The translations under genes were made by a program, and so were the position numbers. The notes beneath the pieces were generated by a model. It was not told the DNA's origin and searched no databases. It saw nothing but the letters and a program-made list of their open reading frames with translations. This document shows, piece after piece, positions 1 to 4,681 of a stretch of 8,663 nt of DNA. Origin of the DNA: an uncultured Eubacteriales bacterium (lineage in GTDB: Bacteria; Bacillota; Clostridia; Christensenellales; CAG-917); assembly GCA_900553825.1 (NCBI GenBank), contig USEV01000024.1:1-8663 (forward strand), in the 5' to 3' direction. Position 1 is the first letter of the stretch; each line of letters opens with the position of its first letter.

Positions 1-72
1 GAAGCATCGGGGATTCGAACCCCGGACAACTTGATTAAAAGTCAAGTGCTCTACCAACTGAGCTAATATCCC
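1..72 (-). tRNA. tRNA-Lys (anticodon TTT), at contig edge, possibly incomplete
   Basis: Read on the minus strand from 72 to 1, the sequence gives a standard cloverleaf: TA spacer, D-arm GCTC/GAGC, anticodon stem CTTGA/TCAAG with loop CTTTTAA (anticodon TTT, lysine), and T-arm CGGGG/CCCCG with loop TTCGAAT. It is the distal gene of a three-tRNA minus-strand cluster, 3 bases after tRNA-Phe. The acceptor stem is poor: 5' GGGATAT against 3' ATGCTTC gives three Watson-Crick pairs, three G-U wobbles and one A-C mismatch. The discriminator base lies beyond the window. The last few bases may be an assembly error at the contig end, since tRNA T-arms are shared repeats. Confidence 0.85.
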
Positions 73-75
73 ATA

Positions 76-148
<73 letters not shown>

Positions 149-153
149 ATGAG

Positions 154-226
<73 letters not shown>

Positions 227-244
227 ACGAAATGATGCTCACAT

Positions 245-273
245 ATAATATGCTAGCCCGAATGATTTGTCAA
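245..273 (-). promoter_or_regulatory. promoter of the tRNA cluster
   Basis: On the minus strand, TTGACA (273-268) is followed after 17 bases by TATTAT (250-245). The -35 box and spacer match the sigma-A consensus exactly and the -10 box has one mismatch. The predicted start near 238 lies about 12 bases before tRNA-fMet, as expected for a stable-RNA operon. Confidence 0.85.
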
Positions 274-440
274 GCGATTTTCGCGCATTGGCGCGATTTG
301 CGCGCCCGCGGGGTGAGCAAAACCGGCGCGAAACGGACAAAACGGCGGGAAAACGCCGCCCAGAATCCCGAAAAACCGCCTCCGTTTTTGAACAATTGCA
401 ACCGCCGTGTCCCTTAAAGGGCATTTGAGCTCATCTGTCA
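274..440. other. intergenic stretch without a gene
   Basis: This GC-rich spacer separates the divergent tRNA cluster and the DUF2804-like gene. Open frames across it have no ribosome site and no recognisable protein. It contains a short inverted repeat CCCTT-A-AAGGG (411-421) and a weak A/T-stemmed hairpin near 371-389. I see no RNA gene. Confidence 0.5.
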
Positions 441-470
441 TTGCAAAGGGTGGGCGATTTATGATATTTT
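441..470 (+). promoter_or_regulatory. weak candidate promoter for the DUF2804-like gene
   Basis: TTGCAA (441-446), an 18-base spacer and TATTTT (465-470) form a loose sigma-A match, four of six bases in each box. TATGAT at 460-465 is an alternative -10 box without a good -35 partner. The position suits a short leader before the ribosome site at 481. Confidence 0.3.
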
Positions 471-492
471 AATGCCGTCAGGAGGAAAGATT

Positions 493-1557
493 ATGAGCGA
501 ATATCCCGAGTACATCTCTTCAAAGCGGCGCCCCGTTCCCACGCCCGACAGCATCGTCGAGAACGGACAGGCGCATTTCGGCACATTCGACAAGCCGTTC
601 AAGAAACTCAACCTCATCGACTGCGAAAAGCCCTGCGGCAAACTCATGCCCGACTTCATGAAAAAGAGCCGCCTGACCGAATGGGAGGCGTTTGAAGTCC
701 ACCTCGACGAGGGCGCGCTTATCTCCGCAGTCTACAACACGGGTCCTTTCGGGTTCTCCATCTTCGTGTGGTTCGACAAACGCGACGGGAAAATCTACAA
801 GTGGCGCAACATCGTGCCCGTCAAAAAGGCGAAAGTCGCATCGCAACTCGTGGACGATTTCTGCGAGCTCAACACCAAAAAGAGCGCCTTCGTCATCAAA
901 AACGACCTCATGAACGGCAAGGCGTCCGCAAAGGGCTGGTCTGAAGGCAGGTGCGGCAGGTTCGAGATCGATATGTCGGTGGAAAGGCTCTCTCCCCCGT
1001 CCAATGTCAGCATCCCCTTCGGCCCCAACAAGCCCCTGTATTCCGAAAAGGACTTCTTCAAGGCGACGGGCACCATCACGGTGAACGGCGAGACTTTCCG
1101 CACCAACGGAAATTCCGTGAGCATCATCGACGACCACAAGGGCTATTACCCCTTCTTCGCTCACTACGACTGGCTCACCACCATGGGCAAGTGCAAAATC
1201 GACGGCGAGGACAAGTTCTTTGCGTTCAACCTCACGCGCAACCAGTCCGTGAACCAGGACGACTACAACGAGAACCTCATCTGGGTCGAGGGCGAATCCT
1301 TCCCCCTGCCCCCCGTCGTCTTCGAGCGCGAGAGCAGGAAGTCCAGGACATGGCTCGTCCACGACGAACACGGTGCGGTGAACATCCGCTTTGAAATCGC
1401 AAACACCTTCTATATGCCAATCCATGCGCTGGTGGTGGATGTCTACTACGCGCTGCCCTTCGGCAAGATATACGGCTTCGTCAAGGACACCAACGGCAAA
1501 AAGTATGTCGTTGACGGAATGCTGGGTGTAGGCGAGGACAAGAGCACCAGGATGTGA
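493..1557 (+). CDS. DUF2804-like protein of unknown function
   Basis: This is a 354-residue soluble protein with no signal peptide or membrane segment. I assign it to the DUF2804 family from memory of its C-terminal half: GTITVNGETFR (193-203), a DDHKGYYPFF block (213-222), AFNLT (244-248), the NENLIW block (259-264) and LPPVVFE (272-278). The family length is usually about 320-350 residues, so this one is full length. The biochemical role is unknown to me; the many beta-strand-like, aromatic-rich segments would suit a lipocalin-like or sugar-binding fold, but that is inference. The start is ATG 493 because a perfect GGAGG (481-485) lies 7 bases upstream. The in-frame ATG at 472 precedes that site and is unlikely. 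The gene is monocistronic, with a terminator 15 bases after the stop. Confidence 0.8.
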   Translation: MSEYPEYISSKRRPVPTPDSIVENGQAHFGTFDKPFKKLNLIDCEKPCGKLMPDFMKKSRLTEWEAFEVHLDEGALISAVYNTGPFGFSIFVWFDKRDGKIYKWRNIVPVKKAKVASQLVDDFCELNTKKSAFVIKNDLMNGKASAKGWSEGRCGRFEIDMSVERLSPPSNVSIPFGPNKPLYSEKDFFKATGTITVNGETFRTNGNSVSIIDDHKGYYPFFAHYDWLTTMGKCKIDGEDKFFAFNLTRNQSVNQDDYNENLIWVEGESFPLPPVVFERESRKSRTWLVHDEHGAVNIRFEIANTFYMPIHALVVDVYYALPFGKIYGFVKDTNGKKYVVDGMLGVGEDKSTRM

Positions 1558-1571
1558 CGCTTCAAAAACAC

Positions 1572-1601
1572 AAAGACAGCCGGAAACGGCTGTCTTTTTT
1601 T
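1572..1601. terminator. intrinsic terminator, probably bidirectional
   Basis: An 11-base-pair stem, AAAGACAGCCG/CGGCTGTCTTT (1572-1582 and 1587-1597), closes a GAAA tetraloop and is followed by a run of T to 1601. It ends the plus-strand DUF2804-like gene. Read on the minus strand it is followed by a U-rich tract (TTTGTGTTTTT), so it can also end the convergent operon whose last stop is at 1624. Confidence 0.92.
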
Positions 1602-1623
1602 ATGCCTTGCGGCGGAGATTTCC

Positions 1624-2604
1624 TCAGAGCTTTGCCCGGAAAAGCCCTATGCACTCCCGCCCTTTCAGCATATCCGCGGTGTCGCGGGCGTTGAAGTAGA
1701 GGCGGAGCTCATCGCCGTGACGCACCAGGTGCGAGGCGTACACGAACTGCTCCATCCACCCGCCCGTGCCGTCGTCGGTCGGCCCGAGAAAACGCCGCAC
1801 GGGTGTGAACGCGATGCCGTCGTCGGAACGCAGAAGGACTATTGCCGAGCCGCTCTTTCTGCCGTCGGAATAGATGCCGTTCATGAGCGCGGCATAGCCG
1901 TCAGTCAGCCTGTAAACCTTGATGCACCCGCAACCGAGCCCGAATGCTCCGTCGTCACCGGTGGGCGAAAAGAGGGGCTTCTCGCGCTTGACGAATTTCC
2001 CCGTCACGGAATCGCTTTCGGCAAGGCAGATGTAGGTGGGCTCCGAAAACCCGCAGTCCTTCACGAAGGTCAATCCCGCCGAATAGTACAGGCGAAACCC
2101 GCCTCCGTCTTCGAGCAGGAACGGGTTGGAGAGGGAATGTCCGTGCCTGCCCGCTCCCTCGTACGGGCGGTCGAAGCCGAGCACGAGCCGCGGAGCGGAG
2201 AACTCCTTGAGGTCACGGCTTTCGACGACATAAATCTCCGAGCGCCAGTCCGCGCCCGCAAGCGTGAGCGCGCGGGCGAACGCCGGTTGCGTGCGCTCGT
2301 AGAACAGATAAAAAACGCCGCCGACTTTTTTGATGTCGGGGCGCATTGCACGCGAAAGAATCCTGCGCCTTTCCGGGAAGGCGATGCCGTCGTCGGAAAC
2401 AAAATCGTACACGCCGAAAAGGGTGTGCGCAAAGAGGTGCCATTTGCCGTCGGGGGCAAGGTCCGGCGTGACGACGGAGGGGTCGGCAACGATGGTGCTG
2501 CCCCCGAAAGGTCGTATCAGAGGATTGCCGTCGTAGAGCTCGAATTTTGCATTATTCAGCTCGTCAAACGACAAATTGAGCGCATAAACACCGTTTTTGG
2601 TCAT
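1624..2604 (-). CDS. five-bladed beta-propeller, GH43/GH32-like glycosidase-family protein
   Basis: This is a 326-residue protein with no signal peptide, so probably cytoplasmic. It shows repeating propeller blades of the pattern 'aromatic-hydrophobic, then SDDG or EDGGGF': WHLFAHTLFGVYDFVSDDG (55-73), RPDIKKVGGVFYLFYE (88-103), SNPFLLEDGGGFRLYYSA (159-176), SDDGIAF (260-266) and RLYFNARD (301-308). Asp41 in VADP and Asp90 in RPDI stand where the GH43/GH32 superfamily places its nucleophile or base and transition-state-stabilising acidic residues. The fold assignment is fairly safe; the substrate is unknown and activity is not proven. Its ATG overlaps the stop of the upstream gene by 4 bases (ATGA, 2604-2601), which implies translational coupling. 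Alternatives are a GH130-like phosphorylase or a non-catalytic propeller. Confidence 0.72.
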   Translation of the reverse strand: MTKNGVYALNLSFDELNNAKFELYDGNPLIRPFGGSTIVADPSVVTPDLAPDGKWHLFAHTLFGVYDFVSDDGIAFPERRRILSRAMRPDIKKVGGVFYLFYERTQPAFARALTLAGADWRSEIYVVESRDLKEFSAPRLVLGFDRPYEGAGRHGHSLSNPFLLEDGGGFRLYYSAGLTFVKDCGFSEPTYICLAESDSVTGKFVKREKPLFSPTGDDGAFGLGCGCIKVYRLTDGYAALMNGIYSDGRKSGSAIVLLRSDDGIAFTPVRRFLGPTDDGTGGWMEQFVYASHLVRHGDELRLYFNARDTADMLKGRECIGLFRAKL

Positions 2605-3323
2605 TTAGCCACCAGATAGAGGCGCAACAGCTCGTCCGCCGAGGCTATCTCCTTTGCGGACAGTCCGTGCGACGCGAGCGCCTTTTTGACGCCCAGCCAC
2701 ACCGCCTTTATCATTAGGGTGTCGCGGCTGTCGAGCGCCGCCGAAAAGCCCTCAAGCATGACGAGCAGGTCCGCGCGCTCGCTCTCCGTTATGCGCGCCT
2801 CGTTCACCGCGCGCACAAACGCCACGAGCAGGTGTTCGGTCTGCTGTTGCAGGCCGTCGTGGGCGAACTCCACTTCCCTGTCCACGAGCGGCACTTCCTC
2901 CTTGACGCCATCCACGACGAGGCTGACGACGGCGAGCTTGAAGGGCTCGAAAAAGCCCGTGCAACACGCCTCGAAACTGAGCTGTCTGGTCTGGGCGGGG
3001 AAGTAGTCCGCGGCAAAGGTGAGCAAATCCTCCGTGCCGTCGTCGAACTCGACCATGAGCCCGACCGCGAACGCCACGAGCGCCTTGGGCGTCTTGGGCA
3101 GGCGGAGATATTTGTGCTCGCCCGCAAGCGCGAACGCCTTGCGCTTTTCCGCGGCGTAATCGAAACCGCGGCTGCAATATTCCAGCACCGTGCGGAACTC
3201 CTCGTAGTACGCGAGGCAGCGCAACACGGCTTTGAGCTTTTTGTCCGTCATAATAAGGCTCGCGCTCTCGAAATCGTCAATCGCGGTGACAAGAGCCTCG
3301 ATGCCCTCTCCTGTGTATTCCAT
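2601..3323 (-). CDS. unrecognised helical protein, first gene of a two-gene operon
   Basis: I do not recognise this 240-residue protein. It looks soluble and mostly alpha-helical, acidic and leucine/alanine-rich, without a signal peptide or clear membrane span. It has a cluster of cysteines and aromatics around the block FEACCTGFFEPFKLAVV near residues 117-133. The start is taken as ATG 3323: GAGG (3332-3329) lies 5 bases upstream, whereas the in-frame GTG at 3329 overlaps that ribosome site. The stop TGA (2603-2601) overlaps the ATG of the propeller protein, so both are made from one mRNA and may act together. Translation along the full length shows codon use like its neighbours and no frameshift. 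Confidence 0.8.
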   Translation of the reverse strand: MEYTGEGIEALVTAIDDFESASLIMTDKKLKAVLRCLAYYEEFRTVLEYCSRGFDYAAEKRKAFALAGEHKYLRLPKTPKALVAFAVGLMVEFDDGTEDLLTFAADYFPAQTRQLSFEACCTGFFEPFKLAVVSLVVDGVKEEVPLVDREVEFAHDGLQQQTEHLLVAFVRAVNEARITESERADLLVMLEGFSAALDSRDTLMIKAVWLGVKKALASHGLSAKEIASADELLRLYLVAK

Positions 3324-3338
3324 ATCCACCTCGCAAGC

Positions 3339-3367
3339 ATTATATCACACCGCAAAAACAGGGTCAA
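3339..3367 (-). promoter_or_regulatory. strong promoter with extended -10, very short leader
   Basis: On the minus strand, TTGACC (3367-3362), a 17-base spacer and TATAAT (3344-3339) are seen. A TG one base before the -10 box makes it an extended -10 promoter. The predicted start is near 3332, so the 5' leader of the helical-protein operon would be only about 9 bases and the GAGG ribosome site would sit at the extreme 5' end. Confidence 0.88.
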
Positions 3368-3521
3368 GAGCGACAAAACGCGCCTCCGTCCCCTGCCCCT
3401 ACCGCGCGGAGATTGCAGGCCCGCGCCCTCCCCTTTACGCCATTTTTTCCGCGCCTCGGGCGGGTCGGCGCGGGGATTTTTCGCAATCGTCTTTTTTCGC
3501 GCTTTTAGCCCGCCAAAATCT
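3368..3521. other. divergent intergenic spacer without a gene
   Basis: This is GC-rich sequence with several T-runs (near 3444-3449, 3477-3481 and 3491-3497) between two divergent promoters. I see no ribosome site, RNA gene or convincing operator in it. Open frames here are counterparts of no known protein. Confidence 0.45.
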
Positions 3522-3550
3522 TTGCCAAATGCAAAATTGTGATATATAAT
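3522..3550 (+). promoter_or_regulatory. promoter of the HPr-like gene
   Basis: TTGCCA (3522-3527), a 17-base spacer and TATAAT (3545-3550) give one mismatch in total to the sigma-A consensus. The predicted start near 3557 leaves a leader of about 32 bases containing the AAGGAGAG ribosome site at 3577-3583. Confidence 0.85.
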
Positions 3551-3588
3551 GAATCGATTGAAAATTTTTATTATCAAGGAGAGCTTTG

Positions 3589-3816
3589 ATGAAATCGGTT
3601 ACGATTAAGCTTGATATGGCAGAATCCGTCAAGAAATTCGTCAACATCGCCTCGAAGTTTGACTACGAACTCACCCTCAAGAGCGGCAGGTATGTCGTGG
3701 ACGCGAAGTCCATCCTCGGCATCTTCAGCCTCGACCTCGCCGAACCCATCGTCCTGGAAATCGGCTCGGACGACTGCGACGACCTCCTGAAAGCGCTCGA
3801 CCCCTTCATGGCCTGA
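3589..3816 (+). CDS. HPr-like (Crh-type) protein lacking the active-site histidine
   Basis: This 75-residue protein aligns to HPr of the phosphotransferase system with a constant offset of 5. ASKFD (21-25) matches the HPr ASK(Y/F)D block, and AKSILGIFSL (39-48) matches the LKSIMGVMSL segment around regulatory Ser46, which is Ser41 here. The catalytic GIHARP motif is lost: His15 is Met10, Arg17 is Glu12 and Pro18 is Ser13. It therefore cannot pass phosphate from EI to EII in the usual way. Bacillus Crh similarly lacks His15 but keeps Ser46 and works as a CcpA co-regulator, so a regulatory role is inferred. ATG 3589 is chosen because AAGGAGAG ends 5 bases upstream; a TTG at 3586 is less likely. 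It is monocistronic under its own promoter. Confidence 0.82.
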   Translation: MKSVTIKLDMAESVKKFVNIASKFDYELTLKSGRYVVDAKSILGIFSLDLAEPIVLEIGSDDCDDLLKALDPFMA

Positions 3817-3847
3817 ACGCCATCACAACCGACAAACCGCGATACCG

Positions 3848-3875
3848 TGCCGTGGCTTGCCGAAAGGTCACGGCA
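3848..3875 (+). other. stable hairpin downstream of the HPr-like gene, no T-tract
   Basis: TGCCGTG (3848-3854) pairs with CACGGCA (3869-3875), and an inner CTT/AAG helix encloses a GCCGA loop. It begins 31 bases after the HPr-like stop. It lacks a following T-run, so it is not a standard intrinsic terminator; it may be a 3' end stabiliser or an independent structure. Confidence 0.45.
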
Positions 3876-3949
3876 GACTGTGTATTTGCCTGCTCGGACG
3901 GGACAACGCACCACATTCGCCCCGCGGCGCCTGTTGGTGGGATAATCCC

Positions 3950-3981
3950 TTGACATCAATTCCGAATGTTGATAATATAAT
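3950..3981 (+). promoter_or_regulatory. promoter of the tRNA-Pro locus
   Basis: A perfect TTGACA (3950-3955) precedes a TGATAATATAAT tract that offers several -10 boxes: GATAAT (3971-3976, 15-base spacer), TAATAT (3973-3978, 17) and TATAAT (3976-3981, 20). Transcription would start about 255 bases before the intact tRNA-Pro gene. No nearer promoter is obvious. Confidence 0.65.
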
Positions 3982-3987
3982 GTCCGC

Positions 3988-4007
3988 GCGGGTGCTCGCA
4001 TACCCGC
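3988..4007 (+). other. leader hairpin of the tRNA-Pro transcript
   Basis: GCGGGT (3988-3993) pairs with ACCCGC (4002-4007) around an 8-base loop, immediately after the predicted transcription start. Its role is unknown. Confidence 0.4.
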
Positions 4008-4030
4008 CCGCAGGCAGAAGCACCTGCACG

Positions 4031-4080
4031 GTGCCGTTGTAAACAGTTTGACAGCAAAATCGGGGTGTAGCGCAGTTTGG
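4031..4080 (+). repeat. 50-base direct repeat, upstream copy
   Basis: This stretch is identical to 4210-4259, 179 bases downstream. It contains 30 bases of tRNA leader (from GTGCCGTTG to GCAAAAT) and the first 20 bases of tRNA-Pro, then diverges abruptly in the tRNA D-loop. In both copies the start of the repeat forms the 3' arm of a hairpin. Confidence 0.95.
4061..4080 (+). pseudogene. truncated tRNA-Pro copy (bases 1-20 only)
   Basis: The 20 bases are identical to positions 1-20 of the intact tRNA-Pro (4240-4259), ending in the D-loop at GTTTGG. The continuation is unrelated in the forward direction, so this copy cannot fold as a tRNA. The adjoining inverted fragment at 4150-4187 looks like its displaced continuation. 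Confidence 0.85.
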
Positions 4081-4149
4081 GTTGCAATGCAGCCCTCCCC
4101 GCAGAGCTCTCCCCCGCAAAAACGCCGTCAGCACGCAAAATGTGTGACG

Positions 4150-4187
4150 CGGCAAAACCTTCGGTGAGCGCGTACGCGCTACCAAAC
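4150..4187 (-). pseudogene. inverted, decayed tRNA-Pro fragment
   Basis: On the minus strand, bases 4187-4172 read GTTTGGTAGCGCGTAC, identical to tRNA-Pro positions 15-30. The sequence then continues with ACCG, AAGG and CCGCG blocks in the same order as the tRNA's anticodon arm, variable loop and T-arm entry, with changes between them. The anticodon loop is not preserved, so it is not a functional tRNA. It faces the truncated forward copy; the two share the inverted hexamer GTTTGG/CCAAAC. Confidence 0.65.
4167..4180. repeat. 14-base perfect palindrome
   Basis: AGCGCGTACGCGCT is its own reverse complement and sits inside the inverted tRNA-Pro fragment. It arises where the GCGCGTAC of the tRNA D-arm/anticodon-stem boundary meets its own complement. 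Confidence 0.8.
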
Positions 4188-4197
4188 ACAAGGTAAA

Positions 4198-4214
4198 GGC
4201 ACTCTCAAAGTGCC
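4198..4214 (+). other. hairpin before tRNA-Pro, with a compensatory counterpart
   Basis: GGCACT (4198-4203) pairs with AGTGCC (4209-4214) around CTCAA. The upstream copy has GCACC/GGTGC (4020-4024 and 4030-4034) around TGCAC. The pair that is T-A here is C-G there, so both arms changed together although the 5' arm lies outside the 50-base repeat. This suggests a conserved leader stem, possibly for processing. Confidence 0.5.
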
Positions 4215-4259
4215 GTTGTAAACAGTTTGACAGCAAAATCGGGGTGTAGCGCAGTTTGG
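4210..4259 (+). repeat. 50-base direct repeat, downstream copy
   Basis: This is identical to 4031-4080. This copy runs into the intact tRNA-Pro gene, so it is probably the parent and the upstream one the duplicate. Confidence 0.95.
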
Positions 4260-4316
4260 TAGCGCGTACGGTTCGGGACCGTAAGGCCGCGAGTTCGAAT
4301 CTCGCCACTCCGACCA
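4240..4316 (+). tRNA. tRNA-Pro (anticodon CGG), CCA encoded
   Basis: This 77-base gene folds fully. The acceptor is CGGGGTG/CACTCCG (one G-T wobble), the D-arm GCGC/GCGC, the anticodon stem TACGG/CCGTA with loop TTCGGGA (anticodon CGG, reading CCG), and the T-arm GCGAG/CTCGC with loop TTCGAAT. The discriminator is A and CCA is encoded at 4314-4316. The CCG codon is common in a GC-rich genome, so this is probably a needed gene. It is embedded in duplicated and inverted copies of its own 5' part upstream, and in tandem copies of its 3' end plus terminator downstream. Transcription probably starts near 3985. Confidence 0.96.
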
Positions 4317-4337
4317 AAACCGCCATGAGGCGGTTTT
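4316..4337. terminator. intrinsic terminator of tRNA-Pro
   Basis: AAAACCGCC (4316-4324) pairs with GGCGGTTTT (4329-4337) around ATGA. The stem's first base is the terminal A of the encoded CCA, so the terminator abuts the tRNA. The same stem recurs at 4399-4420, 4481-4502 and 4563-4584 with loops GTGA, ATAA and GCAA. Confidence 0.85.
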
Positions 4338-4594
4338 CATTTAGGAGCGGCGTTACTAAAACCAGGCTCGCGGTAGGAGCATTCTCGCCACTCCGACCAA
4401 AACCGCCGTGAGGCGGTTTTCATTTAGGAGCGGCGTTACTAAACCAGGCTCGCGGCAGGAGCACTCTCGCCACTCCGACCAAAACCGCCATAAGGCGGTT
4501 TTCATTTAGGAGCGGCATTACTAAACCAGGCTCGCGGTAGGAGCATTCTCGCCACTCCGACCAAAACCGCCGCAAGGCGGTTTTCATTTAGGAG
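4317..4594 (+). repeat. tandem array, 3.4 units of 82-83 bases, each with tRNA-Pro 3' end and terminator
   Basis: Units span 4317-4399 (83 bases), 4400-4481 (82), 4482-4563 (82) and a partial unit 4564-4594. Each complete unit has four parts: the terminator stem CCGCC/GGCGG; CATTTAGGAGCGGCRTTACTAAA; CCAGGCTCGCGGYAGGAGCAY; and TCTCGCCACTCCGACCA, which is identical to the last 17 bases of tRNA-Pro including CCA. The units differ by scattered substitutions, so they are not a simple assembly stutter. The stem is invariant while its loop varies, which suggests constraint on structure. Function is unknown: serial terminators, small CCA-ending RNAs or attachment-site scars are possible. Confidence 0.93.
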
Positions 4595-4646
4595 TGAAAA
4601 GCACGAGAAAAGGTTTCAATAAAATGCGGCTTGGGGTGAGCGCGGT

Positions 4647-4675
4647 TTGACAAGTGTCGCATTTTTTGGTATGTT
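4647..4675 (+). promoter_or_regulatory. promoter of the degV gene, leaderless arrangement
   Basis: A perfect TTGACA (4647-4652), a 17-base spacer and TATGTT (4670-4675, four of six) are seen. The expected start about 7 bases after the -10 box falls on the A of the degV ATG at 4682, and no ribosome site lies between. Confidence 0.7.
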
Positions 4676-4681
4676 TAGCGT

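Noticed and set aside
520..1425. Long minus-strand open frame opposite the DUF2804-like gene
   Set aside because: It has no ribosome site, gives a low-complexity V/D/E-rich translation, and lies antisense to a gene with a perfect ribosome site and family motifs; long antisense frames are expected at this GC content.
4227..4232. TTGACA in the repeat as a proximal tRNA-Pro promoter
   Set aside because: A -10 box at 16-18 bases would fall inside the tRNA D-arm (GC-rich, no match), and transcription would start within the tRNA.
3868..4326. Minus-strand frame across the tRNA-Pro locus
   Set aside because: It covers the tRNA gene and its copies, so the repeated peptide (RYTPILLSNCLQRH) simply reflects the 50-base repeat read backwards.
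4316..4594. CRISPR array
   Set aside because: The spacing is regular, but the whole 82-base unit is repeated including the supposed spacers, there are no cas genes, and the content is tRNA end plus terminator.
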